In this document: one piece after another, positions 8,019-17,240 of the stretch
How positions within the stretch are numbered: the first letter of the stretch is position 1
Layout: the number at the start of each line of letters is the position of its first letter
Origin: an uncultured Parafilimonas sp.
GTDB taxonomy: Bacteria; Bacteroidota; Bacteroidia; Chitinophagales; Chitinophagaceae
Assembly (NCBI GenBank): GCA_903882935.1
Contig: CAIRZB010000025.1
Coordinates: 1-64,000, forward strand
Reading direction: 5' to 3'
Length of the DNA stretch: 64,000 bases
Position numbers and translations under genes: made by a program
The notes under the pieces: generated by a model
Seen by the model: the letters and a program-made list of their open reading frames with translations, nothing else
Database searches by the model: none
What the model was told of the DNA's origin: nothing

Positions 8019-9599
8019 CTAATGCATCGCGTCTGCCATGCTTACCTTGCTTTCCTTCTTGCCTTTTACCACCAGCACAATGGGCACACAAATTAAGAAC
8101 ATGATACCCAAAAACAGGAACACATCCATGTACGATAGTACTGCTGCTTGTTTGCTAACGCCGTAGTCAAGTATAGTATAGGCCTTTTGTAACGAGTTGT
8201 CGGGTGTAAAACCCTTGGCCATAAAGCTGCGCTGAAGGCCGATAACCCTGTTTTGAACATATGGGTTGTTAACGTCCATGTGGCTAACCAAGCTGTTGCG
8301 GTGCACCTGCACCTGCGATGCCATGTAGGTGGTAATAAGCGCTATGCCAAACGAGCCGCCCAGTTGGCGCATCATACCCGTAAATGCCGCACCCTGCCCT
8401 ATTTGCTGGCCTTTAAGTGTTGATAACGACAGCATGGTGATGGGTATGAATAAGAAGCCCATCCCTACCCCGCGCACGATCAGCATCCAGAAAAAGTCGT
8501 CTTTGCCGGTATCTGGTGTCATTATTTTAAAGCCCCAATACGTAAACGCAAAAAAGATTATCATGCCCAAGGCCACCATATATTGGTGCGGTGCACCTTT
8601 TTGCAGTAACTGGCCAATCATAGGCATCATAAACGCCGTGGTTAGGGCGGCAGGCACCATTAGCATACCGGCTTGCTGCGCCGTCCAACCCAGGGTGGTT
8701 TGCGTATACAACGGTATAATAAAAGTAGAGCCATACAGCCCAAAGCCCATGATGAAGGATAGGATGGTACCCACCCTAAGGTTGCCGTTTTTAAGTACCC
8801 TTAGTTCCACTATTGGGTTTCGGAAATTTAGCTGCCGCCAAATGAAAAAGAAAAACCCAAAAAACGACATGATTGTTAATGTTAATATGGTTTTGCTGTT
8901 AAACCAGTCGTCATCTTGCCCTTTTTCCAATACGTACTGTAGTGAACCTACGGCAACTGCCAACAGTGCTATGCCAATCCAGTCAACATCACGGGCGGCA
9001 CTTTTTTCACCATACTTGGGGCTTCTCACGAAAATAAGGGTTAGTAATGCAGCCGCGATGCCGATTGGGATGTTTATATAAAATATTAACGGCCAAGAAA
9101 AGTGGTCAACTATGTACCCACCCAATGGTGGCCCTAATGTTGGGCCCACAATAACCCCCATGCCGTAAATAGCCTGTGCCATACCGCGTTTTTCAACTGG
9201 GTAACTTTCTGTGATGATGGTTTGGGAGGTAACCAATAAGGCACCCCCGCCCACGCCTTGTAAAAACCTAAACGCTACCAGCTCCCATATGCCATGTGAG
9301 TTGCCACATAAAAATGAGCAAACTGTAAATATGATGATGGAGGCCGCAAAATAATTACGGCGGCCAAACTGCCGGGCCAGCCAGCTTGTCATCGGTATTA
9401 TAATAACGTTGCCGATGGCATATGCGGTTATTACCCAAGCTACTTCGGTGGTGCTTACACCCAGTGAGCCTTTCATATTTGGAAGCGCCACGTTTACAAT
9501 GGTGGTGTCTACTATTTCAAGCAGGGCGCACATAATGGCGGTAATCGTAATAATTACCCGCCTAGCCCCATATTCAACCAACGAGTTTTGCTGTACCAT
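8019..9599 (-). CDS. emrB: DHA2-family MFS drug exporter (EmrB/QacA type)
   Basis: Proton-driven inner-membrane exporter with about 14 transmembrane helices (526 aa from the preferred start). The DHA2 signature (EIVDTTIVNVALP in helix 1), the R-rich A-motif loop (ARQFGRR) and the GPTLGPPLGGYI motif C are all visible. I prefer the ATG at 9599 because it sits after a GGGAGGGG stretch; an in-frame ATG at 9662 would add 21 unhydrophobic residues. It is the last gene of the TetR-TolC-EmrA-EmrB operon, 199 bp after the adaptor. Substrates are unknown. Confidence 0.93.
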   Translation of the reverse strand: MVQQNSLVEYGARRVIITITAIMCALLEIVDTTIVNVALPNMKGSLGVSTTEVAWVITAYAIGNVIIIPMTSWLARQFGRRNYFAASIIIFTVCSFLCGNSHGIWELVAFRFLQGVGGGALLVTSQTIITESYPVEKRGMAQAIYGMGVIVGPTLGPPLGGYIVDHFSWPLIFYINIPIGIAAALLTLIFVRSPKYGEKSAARDVDWIGIALLAVAVGSLQYVLEKGQDDDWFNSKTILTLTIMSFFGFFFFIWRQLNFRNPIVELRVLKNGNLRVGTILSFIMGFGLYGSTFIIPLYTQTTLGWTAQQAGMLMVPAALTTAFMMPMIGQLLQKGAPHQYMVALGMIIFFAFTYWGFKIMTPDTGKDDFFWMLIVRGVGMGFLFIPITMLSLSTLKGQQIGQGAAFTGMMRQLGGSFGIALITTYMASQVQVHRNSLVSHMDVNNPYVQNRVIGLQRSFMAKGFTPDNSLQKAYTILDYGVSKQAAVLSYMDVFLFLGIMFLICVPIVLVVKGKKESKVSMADAMH

Positions 9600-9798
9600 A
9601 AAACCCCTCCCTTCCCCTAAACGGGAAGCTTTAACATCGTAAATAATTTTGTTTCGTTGCAATATTTCTGGCGCATAAAATATATTTACTATCCGTTGTT
9701 ATAAAAGCAACTGCACTTCTCATCAAATCCCCAAACCCAAAGCTGTTTTGTTATATAAGCAGGCTTGCGGTTCCGCATTTGGGTGCGGCGGGGGTTTT

Positions 9799-10902
9799 CT
9801 AATTAATATGCACGTTTGCAACTACATTCATGCCCGGGCGCAATTGCTTAAGCAAGCTATCTGCCTGGTTGTCAAATTCAATTTTAACCGGCAGTCTTTG
9901 CACCACTTTTACAAAGTTGCCGCTTGAGTTGTCTGGAGGCAGCAAAGCAAACCTGGCGCCGGTGGCCGCTGCGAAAGATGTAAGCTTGGCTTTAAACTCG
10001 TGGCCAGAAAACGCATCAACAGTAACGGTAACTTCCTGCCCAACTTTCATGCGGTCAAACTGTGTTTCCTTAAAATTAGCCACTACCCAAAGCTCATCGT
10101 TTAACACAATACTAAAATATGATTGGCCTGTGGTTACAAACTGGCCTGGCTGAACGTTTACTTTTGATACAAGCCCATCCTCAGGCGCGGTTATAACGGT
10201 ATAGGAAAGGTTAAGCTTTGCCTCATCCACATCAACCTGCCGCTGTTTTATAGTGGCGCTTGCAACGGCCACCTGTTGGGAGGTTGCATTGCTTTGCGAT
10301 TTAACGGCCGTGGTTTGGTTGGCTGCTTGTTTGCGCTGCTCAACCATAACTTGCAATTGGCGCTCGGCGGTTTGCTTTGCGGCCAATGCCTGCTCGTACT
10401 GCTGCTGGGTTATGGAATGGTCTTTTATAAGGTTGGCATAACGCTCATAGTCCTGCGTGGTGCGCCAAACATTTACTTTGGCGGTTTCAATTTGCGCGTC
10501 AATAGTGGCCACGTTGGCTTGGTAGGTGGCTATGTTAACTTGTGATGCGCTGGTAGTAGCCTCGGCTGCGCCAAGGCTGCTTTGTGCGGTTGCCAATGCG
10601 GCTTGGGCTTGTTCAACCTTTAATGCATAATCCCGGTTGTCTAACACTATCAAGGTATCGCCTTTTTTAACCCTTTGGTTGTCTTTTACCCTAACTTCTA
10701 ATACATAACCTGATACACGTGGTATAACCGGGCTTATGTTAGCCTCAATTTGGGCATCGTCTGTTTCTTCGTGGTGCTGCCCATATGTGTATTTGTTGTA
10801 GCCAAACCATCCCCCGCCTATTACCAATACGGCCAGTACGATAAGGAAGGTTTTATTGGTTTTTTTTGCTGGTGCTTCTGGTGTTTGTGTATTCTCTGCC
10901 AT
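9799..10902 (-). CDS. emrA: EmrA/HlyD-type membrane fusion protein
   Basis: Periplasmic adaptor linking the MFS pump to the outer-membrane channel. A single N-terminal membrane helix (about 18-35) is followed by a lipoyl-like half-domain (ISPVIPRVSGYV), a long Ala/Gln-rich coiled coil (about 95-210), the second lipoyl half (APEDGLVSKVNVQPGQFV) and a beta-barrel domain. Length (367 aa) is normal. It lies between the tolC-like and emrB-like genes. Confidence 0.93.
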   Translation of the reverse strand: MAENTQTPEAPAKKTNKTFLIVLAVLVIGGGWFGYNKYTYGQHHEETDDAQIEANISPVIPRVSGYVLEVRVKDNQRVKKGDTLIVLDNRDYALKVEQAQAALATAQSSLGAAEATTSASQVNIATYQANVATIDAQIETAKVNVWRTTQDYERYANLIKDHSITQQQYEQALAAKQTAERQLQVMVEQRKQAANQTTAVKSQSNATSQQVAVASATIKQRQVDVDEAKLNLSYTVITAPEDGLVSKVNVQPGQFVTTGQSYFSIVLNDELWVVANFKETQFDRMKVGQEVTVTVDAFSGHEFKAKLTSFAAATGARFALLPPDNSSGNFVKVVQRLPVKIEFDNQADSLLKQLRPGMNVVANVHIN

Positions 10903-10936
10903 AAAAAATATTTTTAATCTTTGGTAATATGTGGTT

Positions 10937-12271
10937 TTAGTTGTTTGTTGGTTTGTCAGTTAAAATACCTGCCGCTTGCATAAGGCGGTTATAGGCCAAT
11001 ACGGCGTCTGCCTTGGCAAATGCATAATTTAGTTTGGCTTGCAGTTGGGCCACATCTGCATCCAGCAAATCAGTAGTGGTGGCCAAGGTATTGGTATACT
11101 TGTTTTTGGTAATCTTATAGTTTTCCTGCGCCTCGTCAATCGCCTTTACGTATACATCTATCTTTTTTAGGCTCAGCAGGTAAGTTTGGTAAGCTTGGTT
11201 AACCTGGTAGCGCATGTTGTCGCCCAACAGGCCCTCACTGGCCACCAACTGGTTTTCCTGTGCTTTGGCTTCGGCTAGCTTTGCCTTGGTTTTCCAAATG
11301 GAAGACAGGCTGTACTTAACACCCACCCCGGCATTTACCGCATTGGTTACGCTGAGAAACCCCGGCACGTCAAGTGCAATATAGCCACCGCTTAATGATA
11401 TTGAAGGGTAATAGTCGGCGTTGATAGTTTTAATGTTAACACCTGCAGCTTTTTTGCGTAACAATAGTGCCTGCATGTCTTTACGGTTTTGAAAGCCCTG
11501 CTGCTCGTAATCGTCAATTGACTTTAGGTCAACTGGCGAAACAATGCTGCCACTGTCAGTAGCAAGTTCGGTTGCCTCTGGCAAACCCAGCAGCAAATCC
11601 ATATTCACATTTGCCAACTTCCAGTTGCTCTCTGCATCAAGCAAAGAAAGTTCAACATTGGATGTTTGCAGTTGTACCTTTAATAAGTCGTTCCTTGCCA
11701 CAACGCCGTTTTTCTCCAAGTTTATAAAATCGTTTTCGCGCTGGCGGCTTTGTTCAAGGTTTTCTTTCACAAGGTCAACTGCGGCTTTGGCTTTGTATAG
11801 GTTAATGTAGGCACCAATAATATTTATCATCACGTCCCCACGGTCGTGGGCAGAATCGAATTTTGAAGCCTGCAATAGATATTTGGCCGATTCAATGCCG
11901 TACTTAACCTTGCCACCGGAGTATATGTTGTACGATGCGTTTAAAATGCCGTACATGGCCTGCGATACCGATGGTGTACCGCCGCCACCAGAACTGCTGC
12001 TTGTTTTAAGGCTTACATTGGGGCTGTTTACGCGCAGGTACGACCCGCTAACGCTAACATCGGGCAGGCGCTTGTCGTACGATTCCTGCAACATGGCAGT
12101 TGCCTGGTCAATTTTGGCTTGGCTGCTCTTTAACAGTTTGCTGTTTTTCAGGCCCAGCTCCACGGCCTCATTAAGCGTTATGGCCCTTTTTTCCTGCGCT
12201 AGCAGTGTCTGCACGGTTAAAGTGCAGCAGCAGGCAAGGGCAATGGCGGTTAGTATTAATTTATGCTTCAT
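10937..12271 (-). CDS. TolC-family outer-membrane efflux protein
   Basis: 444-aa outer-membrane factor with a signal peptide (about 1-25, ending ...LLAQ), two OEP repeats rich in Ala/Gln/Asn helices, and the typical ALELGLKNS-like opening (AVELGLKNSKLL) and RLMQAAG ending. It would trimerise to form the outer-membrane channel. The start overlaps the end of the TetR gene by 11 bp, so the pump genes are co-transcribed with their regulator. Confidence 0.92.
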   Translation of the reverse strand: MKHKLILTAIALACCCTLTVQTLLAQEKRAITLNEAVELGLKNSKLLKSSQAKIDQATAMLQESYDKRLPDVSVSGSYLRVNSPNVSLKTSSSSGGGGTPSVSQAMYGILNASYNIYSGGKVKYGIESAKYLLQASKFDSAHDRGDVMINIIGAYINLYKAKAAVDLVKENLEQSRQRENDFINLEKNGVVARNDLLKVQLQTSNVELSLLDAESNWKLANVNMDLLLGLPEATELATDSGSIVSPVDLKSIDDYEQQGFQNRKDMQALLLRKKAAGVNIKTINADYYPSISLSGGYIALDVPGFLSVTNAVNAGVGVKYSLSSIWKTKAKLAEAKAQENQLVASEGLLGDNMRYQVNQAYQTYLLSLKKIDVYVKAIDEAQENYKITKNKYTNTLATTTDLLDADVAQLQAKLNYAFAKADAVLAYNRLMQAAGILTDKPTNN

Positions 12272-12893
12272 AAGTCAATATTGCTTTAAACAAGGTTTTT
12301 ATGTGAATACTCAATTTACGTTTTACCAGGGTTGCAAACTCGGCATCGGGCATGTCCTGTAGGTTGTGCGCATCCTTATAATAGTCTAAGCTAACCATCG
12401 TTTGTGCAACCGTGCCAATCATCGTGTTAAGCATCATTACCACATCCACTTTCTTTTTAAATACCTCTTTTTTCTGGCCGTCTTTTATCAGTTCGGTAAT
12501 AATGGCAATGTTTCGTTTTTTGTAATTGTTCACAATCTCAATAATCATGGGGTTTTTATTGAGAATTTGCTCGCAAAACAAAATGCGGTAAAATTTTTGC
12601 CTGTCCATTACCCGTTCAATATGGTCATCTATCAAAACATTTACTTTTTGCAGCGGCCCCATCAGGTTATCTTTCAGTAGGGTTTCCACGCGCATTATTA
12701 TATGGCCCATTCGGTATTCAAAAAGCGCCTCCATCAGTTTTTCTTTGGAACGGAAATAGTACGATATCATAGATACATTTACCCCCGCCTCGTCTGCTAT
12801 GTCCCTCACCGAGGTGCCGTCAAATCCCTTTAAGGCAAAAAGCTCCTCGGCGGTTTTAAGTATCTGAAATTGCTTGTCTGTGTAATTTATCAT
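12261..12893 (-). CDS. TetR-family transcriptional regulator
   Basis: 210-aa repressor with the N-terminal TetR helix-turn-helix (ILKTAEELFALKGFDG, then VSMISYYFRSKEKL at about 40-53). The C-terminal ligand domain is divergent, as usual. It is the first gene of the efflux operon and overlaps the next gene, so it probably represses its own transcription and that of the pump and releases on binding a pump substrate. Confidence 0.92.
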   Translation of the reverse strand: MINYTDKQFQILKTAEELFALKGFDGTSVRDIADEAGVNVSMISYYFRSKEKLMEALFEYRMGHIIMRVETLLKDNLMGPLQKVNVLIDDHIERVMDRQKFYRILFCEQILNKNPMIIEIVNNYKKRNIAIITELIKDGQKKEVFKKKVDVVMMLNTMIGTVAQTMVSLDYYKDAHNLQDMPDAEFATLVKRKLSIHIKTLFKAILTYEA

Positions 12894-12921
12894 AACCAGT
12901 GGACCAATGAAAACACAAAAC

Positions 12922-12959
12922 TAAACAAACGTTTAATTAAAACAAGTATTTGTTTAATT
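12922..12959 (-). promoter_or_regulatory. Candidate TetR operator
   Basis: Just upstream of the TetR gene an 8-bp inverted repeat (TAAACAAA at 12922-12929, TTTGTTTA at 12949-12956) encloses an AT-rich core. The octamer GTTTAATT is also repeated directly at 12931 and 12952, 21 bp apart, i.e. on the same DNA face. The position fits autoregulation; binding is inferred. Confidence 0.4.
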
Positions 12960-13135
12960 TATTTTAAAAATTTTAGGATGCCATGTTTTTTACTGGTTTA
13001 ATTTTTAGGCCAAATGGGGTATGGGTTTTAAAAAGTTTAGCGCTGGTATACTTTTGCCACCCGGTAAAAAAATAGCTTTGTTTAACAGTTTTGTTACAAT
13101 TTTTAGTGTTTATATTTAAAACGTAAAAATTTAGC

Positions 13136-13708
13136 ATGAGTAACGATGTGATACTGCAAATTAGCAACCGCATTAAGCAAAAGCGCAAGGAAGGCAAGAT
13201 AACCTTGCAGCAGCTTGCCGAATATGTGGGTGTGACCAAGGGCCTAATTTCGCAGATTGAAAACAGCCGGACGATACCGTCTCTAACGGTTTTGTTGAGT
13301 ATTATTAAAGCTTTGAATGTAGACCTGAATGATTTTTTTGAGAATCTCGACGTGTCAGACAGTAAGGAACCTGTGGTAATTAAGGCCAGCCAGCACCATA
13401 TAGTAGAGAAGGAATACACCAACGGCATATATTATTACCGTATAACATCATTTAAGCATCAGGGCAAACTGGTGGACGTGGTGTTGCACAAGCAGGAAAA
13501 AAATGCCAAAAAGGGCTATGTTTCAACCCAGGCCCATGAGCTTAATTATATGCTGAAGGGCAAAGCGCAGTACACCATTGAGGGCAAAAAGTATGATTTG
13601 GAGCCTGGGGACACGTTTTATTACGATGCCCGTAAGCCGCACCTTACCAAATGCACCAGCGACGAGCCTTATGAAATGTTGGTATTGTATTTTTTTGATG
13701 AGGAATAG
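13136..13708 (+). CDS. XRE-family regulator with C-terminal cupin
   Basis: 190-aa DNA-binding protein. The N-terminal HTH (about 10-65: LQQLAEYVGVTKGLISQIENS) is followed by a cupin sensor domain (about 110-188: HELNYMLKGKAQY, LEPGDTFYYDARKPH). XRE-cupin proteins typically sense small metabolites. It sits just upstream of the SusC/SusD genes in the same direction, with a 196-bp gap, so it is the best candidate for controlling the locus to 23269. An AT-rich promoter-like stretch (TTTTG at 13089, TATATTTA at 13111) precedes it. Confidence 0.9.
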   Translation: MSNDVILQISNRIKQKRKEGKITLQQLAEYVGVTKGLISQIENSRTIPSLTVLLSIIKALNVDLNDFFENLDVSDSKEPVVIKASQHHIVEKEYTNGIYYYRITSFKHQGKLVDVVLHKQEKNAKKGYVSTQAHELNYMLKGKAQYTIEGKKYDLEPGDTFYYDARKPHLTKCTSDEPYEMLVLYFFDEE

Positions 13709-13876
13709 CCCTTTTTTTGCACAGCAGTTATTTAACAAGTAATTCAAATCCACGCACTAAGGTTTTAATATTAATGTATAGTTACGCTAAATTTAATTTA
13801 TTGTTAACTACATAAAGTATACAATTACTTAACTTTTAGTTAATTTAACATTCTCTTAAGTGGAGGCGTTTGTGAA

Positions 13877-13884
13877 TAGTTTTG
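13877..13884 (+). promoter_or_regulatory. Candidate -7 box of the SusC promoter
   Basis: TAGTTTTG matches the Bacteroidota -7 consensus TAnnTTTG and lies 20 bp before the SusC start codon. I see no good TTTG -33 box at the right distance, so support is partial. Confidence 0.35.
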
Positions 13885-13904
13885 CCGTCTAAAACTAACT
13901 ATTC

Positions 13905-16900
13905 ATGAAGCAGCAATTTACTTCAATTCTAAGGGTTTGTACGCTTACTGCGGCAGCCTTTTTCTTTGTTGTGCTGTTGCACGCACAGGGTTTGTTTTTG
14001 GTTAAAGGGCGCGTAACAGATGCCACGACCAAGCTTCCCGTAGTTGCGGCAACCATTTCCAGCAAAGGTTCTTCCAAAAACGTTGTCTCTGATTTTGATG
14101 GTAACTTTACCATACAAACACAGAAAGGCGATGTTTTAACCATCAGCTATGTTGGGTACAAAAACCTTACAGCTACTGTTGCCAACCAAGATTTTTTGGA
14201 ATTGGCTATCACACCGTCCGCAGGCAACCTTACTGACGTTGTTGTAACTGCAACAGGTATTAAAAAAGAATCTAAAAGGTTGGGTTATGCCGTTCAAACG
14301 GTTGATGCATCAGCCTTTACCCAAGCTAGGGAGGCTGACCCGATAAACTCATTAAAGGGTAATGCGGCTGGCTTGGCAATTAATATCAATTCAGAGATTG
14401 GCCACTCACCTGATGTAATCATCCGTGGTGAAAATAGTTCAAACGACAGGCCTTTGTTTGTGGTTGACGGTGTTTCTATAAGCTCCGACACTTACAACAT
14501 TAACCCTGACGATATCGAAACATTTACTGTTCTTAAAGGGCCAAATGCCGCAGCGCTTTATGGTTTCCAAGGTAAAAACGGTGCCATCATCATTTCTACC
14601 AAAAAAGGTACTAAGGATAAAAGGGGTTTGGCTGTTGGCTTTAACTCAAGCACACAGTTTAACAAAGGTTTTATTGCTTTACCTAAGTACCAAGATACAT
14701 ACGGCCCTGGCGACAACGGCCAATATGCTTACGGCGGCGGTGGTTCTGGCCCAGGTTCATACTTTGGCAGCGGCGCAGTTGGCGTTGGTAACAACGACTA
14801 TGACTACGACGTTTGGGGCCCGCAATTCAGGGGCCAATTATTGCCTCAATATGATGGTGCCTACGACCCAACCCAAACGTATACCACAACTTATGCTGAC
14901 GGTAGCACCTACAAAGGCCACGTTAAGCCAACATCTTGGGTAGCAAGGGGCAAGGATAACCTAAAAAACTTTTTGCAAACCGGCATACTTTCTTCAAACA
15001 GTGTTTCTGTTAGTTCATCTACAGAAAAAACTGACATGCGTTTTTCTGTTGGTAACACTTACCAACAAGGCATTGTGCCAAACACGCAGTTGAACAACGG
15101 TAACTTTACTTCAAGCATCATACACAGGTTCAACGACAAATTGTCTTTCACCAGCTATATCAACTACAGCAGGCAGTCTACGCCTAACGTACCAGACGTT
15201 AACTATGGCCCTAACAGTATCATTTACAACATTATTATATGGGGTGGTGCAGACTGGGCAATTAACGACATGAAGAATTACTGGCAGCCTGGTAAAGTGG
15301 GCATACAGCAGAAATACGAAGAGTATTATAGGTACAACAACCCTTATTTCATGAGCTACGAATGGTTAAGGGGCCACTACCAAAATAACGAATACGGCTA
15401 TATTTCGTTGAACTACAAAGCCAACAAAAATTTGGACTTCCAGTTCAGGCCAAGTATGACCGCTTATGACATGTTGAACTCGGAAAAATTACCTTACTCT
15501 GCCACCGTATACGGAAGGCCCTTGCACATGGGTGATTACAGAGAAGACAGAAGGTCTTTATTTGAATCGAATGTAGATGCACAAGTTAGGTATCACAAAA
15601 ACTCATTGTTGGGTTTCTTAGATTTCCAAGCTTTGGGCGGCGGTACTGTTAGGAGTTTTAAATTTAACTCAGACTTTACTTCTACCAACTACCTTAACGT
15701 GCCTGGTATCTATTCTTTTTCAAACTCTTTAAACCCGTTAACGGGTAGCAGCTTCCATTCAGACATGAAAGTGCTGAGTGCCTACTATTCAGTTGACCTT
15801 GGGTACAAAACCTATTTGTCTGCCAACGTTACCGGCCGTGTTGATAAATCTTCTGCCCTGCCAGCCAACGGCGACAGCTATTTTTACCCATCTTTTAACG
15901 TAGCATCAGTAGTTACTGATTATATTAAGTTGCCTTCTGTAATCTCTTACTTAAAAATTAGGGGTTCTTACGCAGAAAGTAAGAGCGGTGGTACCAACGC
16001 TTTCTTTTCTCCGAATGTAAATTCTACACCTGCGGGCGGCTATGGTTATACATGGGCTTCTCCTTATGGCGGCCCTAGCTACAGGTTCTCTCAGCCTTAC
16101 AGCTTAAACCCGACCTATACCAGCCAGAACAGTGCTGTTTATAGCGACCAAACGCTTAGTAGCACTATACAAACTGAAGATAGGCAAGCCACTGAGTTTG
16201 GTGTTGATATCCGTTTGTTCAATAACAAACTGGGCTTGGATGTTACCCACTACCATTACAAAAATACTGGTATTGTTAACAAGGGTACCTCTGATGCCTC
16301 TGGCTATTCATCTTACCTTACCAACGGTAACGTGTATTCAAATGATGGTTGGGAAGCTGTGTTAACTGCACATCCTCTACAGAGCAAATCGGGTTTGAAT
16401 TGGACTGTTATAGCCAACTTCTCTACTTATGTGAGGAAATGGGTTAATGATGCAAACCCAGATAATTACTCAAAGAACGGCGAAAGGGTTGATTTGGTTT
16501 ACGGCAATGCTTTTGTAAGAACGCCAGACGGTAAAATGGTTATTGACCCAGCATCTGGTGTTTATACCCGTTTTTCTGACTTAGGTGTTTCGGCTAAGAA
16601 AATATTTGGCCATGCAGACCCAGACTTTCAATGGGGTGTTGTAAACACGTTTACTTACAAAGACTTTGGCCTTCGGTTCCAATTTGACGGTATGGTTGGT
16701 GGTGTATTAGAAGACTATGTTCGTAAAAAGACTTTGCAAGGTGGCCGCCATATAGAAAGTGCGGTTGGTGCTTTGGGTGTTGCTAGGCCTTCTGACGAAG
16801 CAAACTTGGCTGCTTACACAGGCGATGGTGTTAACTTAACTGGTGCGCCAATTATGCTTGACCCTATAACTGGTGTAATAACCAACTACAAGAGTCTTAC

Positions 16901-17219
16901 TGTTACACAAAACAGCACAAAAAGCCAGGTACAGCCGTTCGTAACTAGAGAAGCTAGCATACCAGACTTAGACATCATCAAGAAGACTTATGTAAAATTG
17001 AGGGAAGTAGCCATTACGTACAATTTACCCGAGAAGATGTTTGGTTCAAACTCTTTCATCCGTAAGGCCACCGTTTCGTTGGTTGGCAGAAACCTACTGT
17101 ACTTCTTCCCTAATAAGTACAAAGATGTTGACGTAGACCAATACACGCAAGACGGTGGTTCGGGGCTTCAAACGCCAACTACGCGCAGCTATGGTGTTAA
17201 CATCAATCTTTCTTTCTAA
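13905..17219 (+). CDS. SusC/RagA-family TonB-linked outer-membrane transporter
   Basis: 1104-aa TonB-dependent transporter. It has a signal peptide (about 1-27), a carboxypeptidase-regulatory-like domain (about 32-105, VKGRVTDATT...), a plug domain with the typical NAAALYG(F)QG(K)NGAIIISTKKG ending near 235, and a large beta-barrel ending in NINLSF. With the SusD lipoprotein 21 bp downstream it forms a nutrient-import complex. The genes that follow (phosphatase-fold hydrolase, PhnZ-like oxygenase, phosphonate-associated FAD enzyme) suggest that the cargo is an organophosphonate or a phospholipid/glycan carrying one, not a plain polysaccharide; no glycoside hydrolase is present in this operon. 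Confidence 0.93.
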   Translation: MKQQFTSILRVCTLTAAAFFFVVLLHAQGLFLVKGRVTDATTKLPVVAATISSKGSSKNVVSDFDGNFTIQTQKGDVLTISYVGYKNLTATVANQDFLELAITPSAGNLTDVVVTATGIKKESKRLGYAVQTVDASAFTQAREADPINSLKGNAAGLAININSEIGHSPDVIIRGENSSNDRPLFVVDGVSISSDTYNINPDDIETFTVLKGPNAAALYGFQGKNGAIIISTKKGTKDKRGLAVGFNSSTQFNKGFIALPKYQDTYGPGDNGQYAYGGGGSGPGSYFGSGAVGVGNNDYDYDVWGPQFRGQLLPQYDGAYDPTQTYTTTYADGSTYKGHVKPTSWVARGKDNLKNFLQTGILSSNSVSVSSSTEKTDMRFSVGNTYQQGIVPNTQLNNGNFTSSIIHRFNDKLSFTSYINYSRQSTPNVPDVNYGPNSIIYNIIIWGGADWAINDMKNYWQPGKVGIQQKYEEYYRYNNPYFMSYEWLRGHYQNNEYGYISLNYKANKNLDFQFRPSMTAYDMLNSEKLPYSATVYGRPLHMGDYREDRRSLFESNVDAQVRYHKNSLLGFLDFQALGGGTVRSFKFNSDFTSTNYLNVPGIYSFSNSLNPLTGSSFHSDMKVLSAYYSVDLGYKTYLSANVTGRVDKSSALPANGDSYFYPSFNVASVVTDYIKLPSVISYLKIRGSYAESKSGGTNAFFSPNVNSTPAGGYGYTWASPYGGPSYRFSQPYSLNPTYTSQNSAVYSDQTLSSTIQTEDRQATEFGVDIRLFNNKLGLDVTHYHYKNTGIVNKGTSDASGYSSYLTNGNVYSNDGWEAVLTAHPLQSKSGLNWTVIANFSTYVRKWVNDANPDNYSKNGERVDLVYGNAFVRTPDGKMVIDPASGVYTRFSDLGVSAKKIFGHADPDFQWGVVNTFTYKDFGLRFQFDGMVGGVLEDYVRKKTLQGGRHIESAVGALGVARPSDEANLAAYTGDGVNLTGAPIMLDPITGVITNYKSLTVTQNSTKSQVQPFVTREASIPDLDIIKKTYVKLREVAITYNLPEKMFGSNSFIRKATVSLVGRNLLYFFPNKYKDVDVDQYTQDGGSGLQTPTTRSYGVNINLSF

Positions 17220-17240
17220 ACTCCATCAAAGTAAACAAAA

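Noticed and set aside
8329-9081. 250-aa plus-strand ORF
   Set aside because: Antisense shadow of the DHA2 exporter; low-complexity, no motif, while the minus frame has clear transporter helices.
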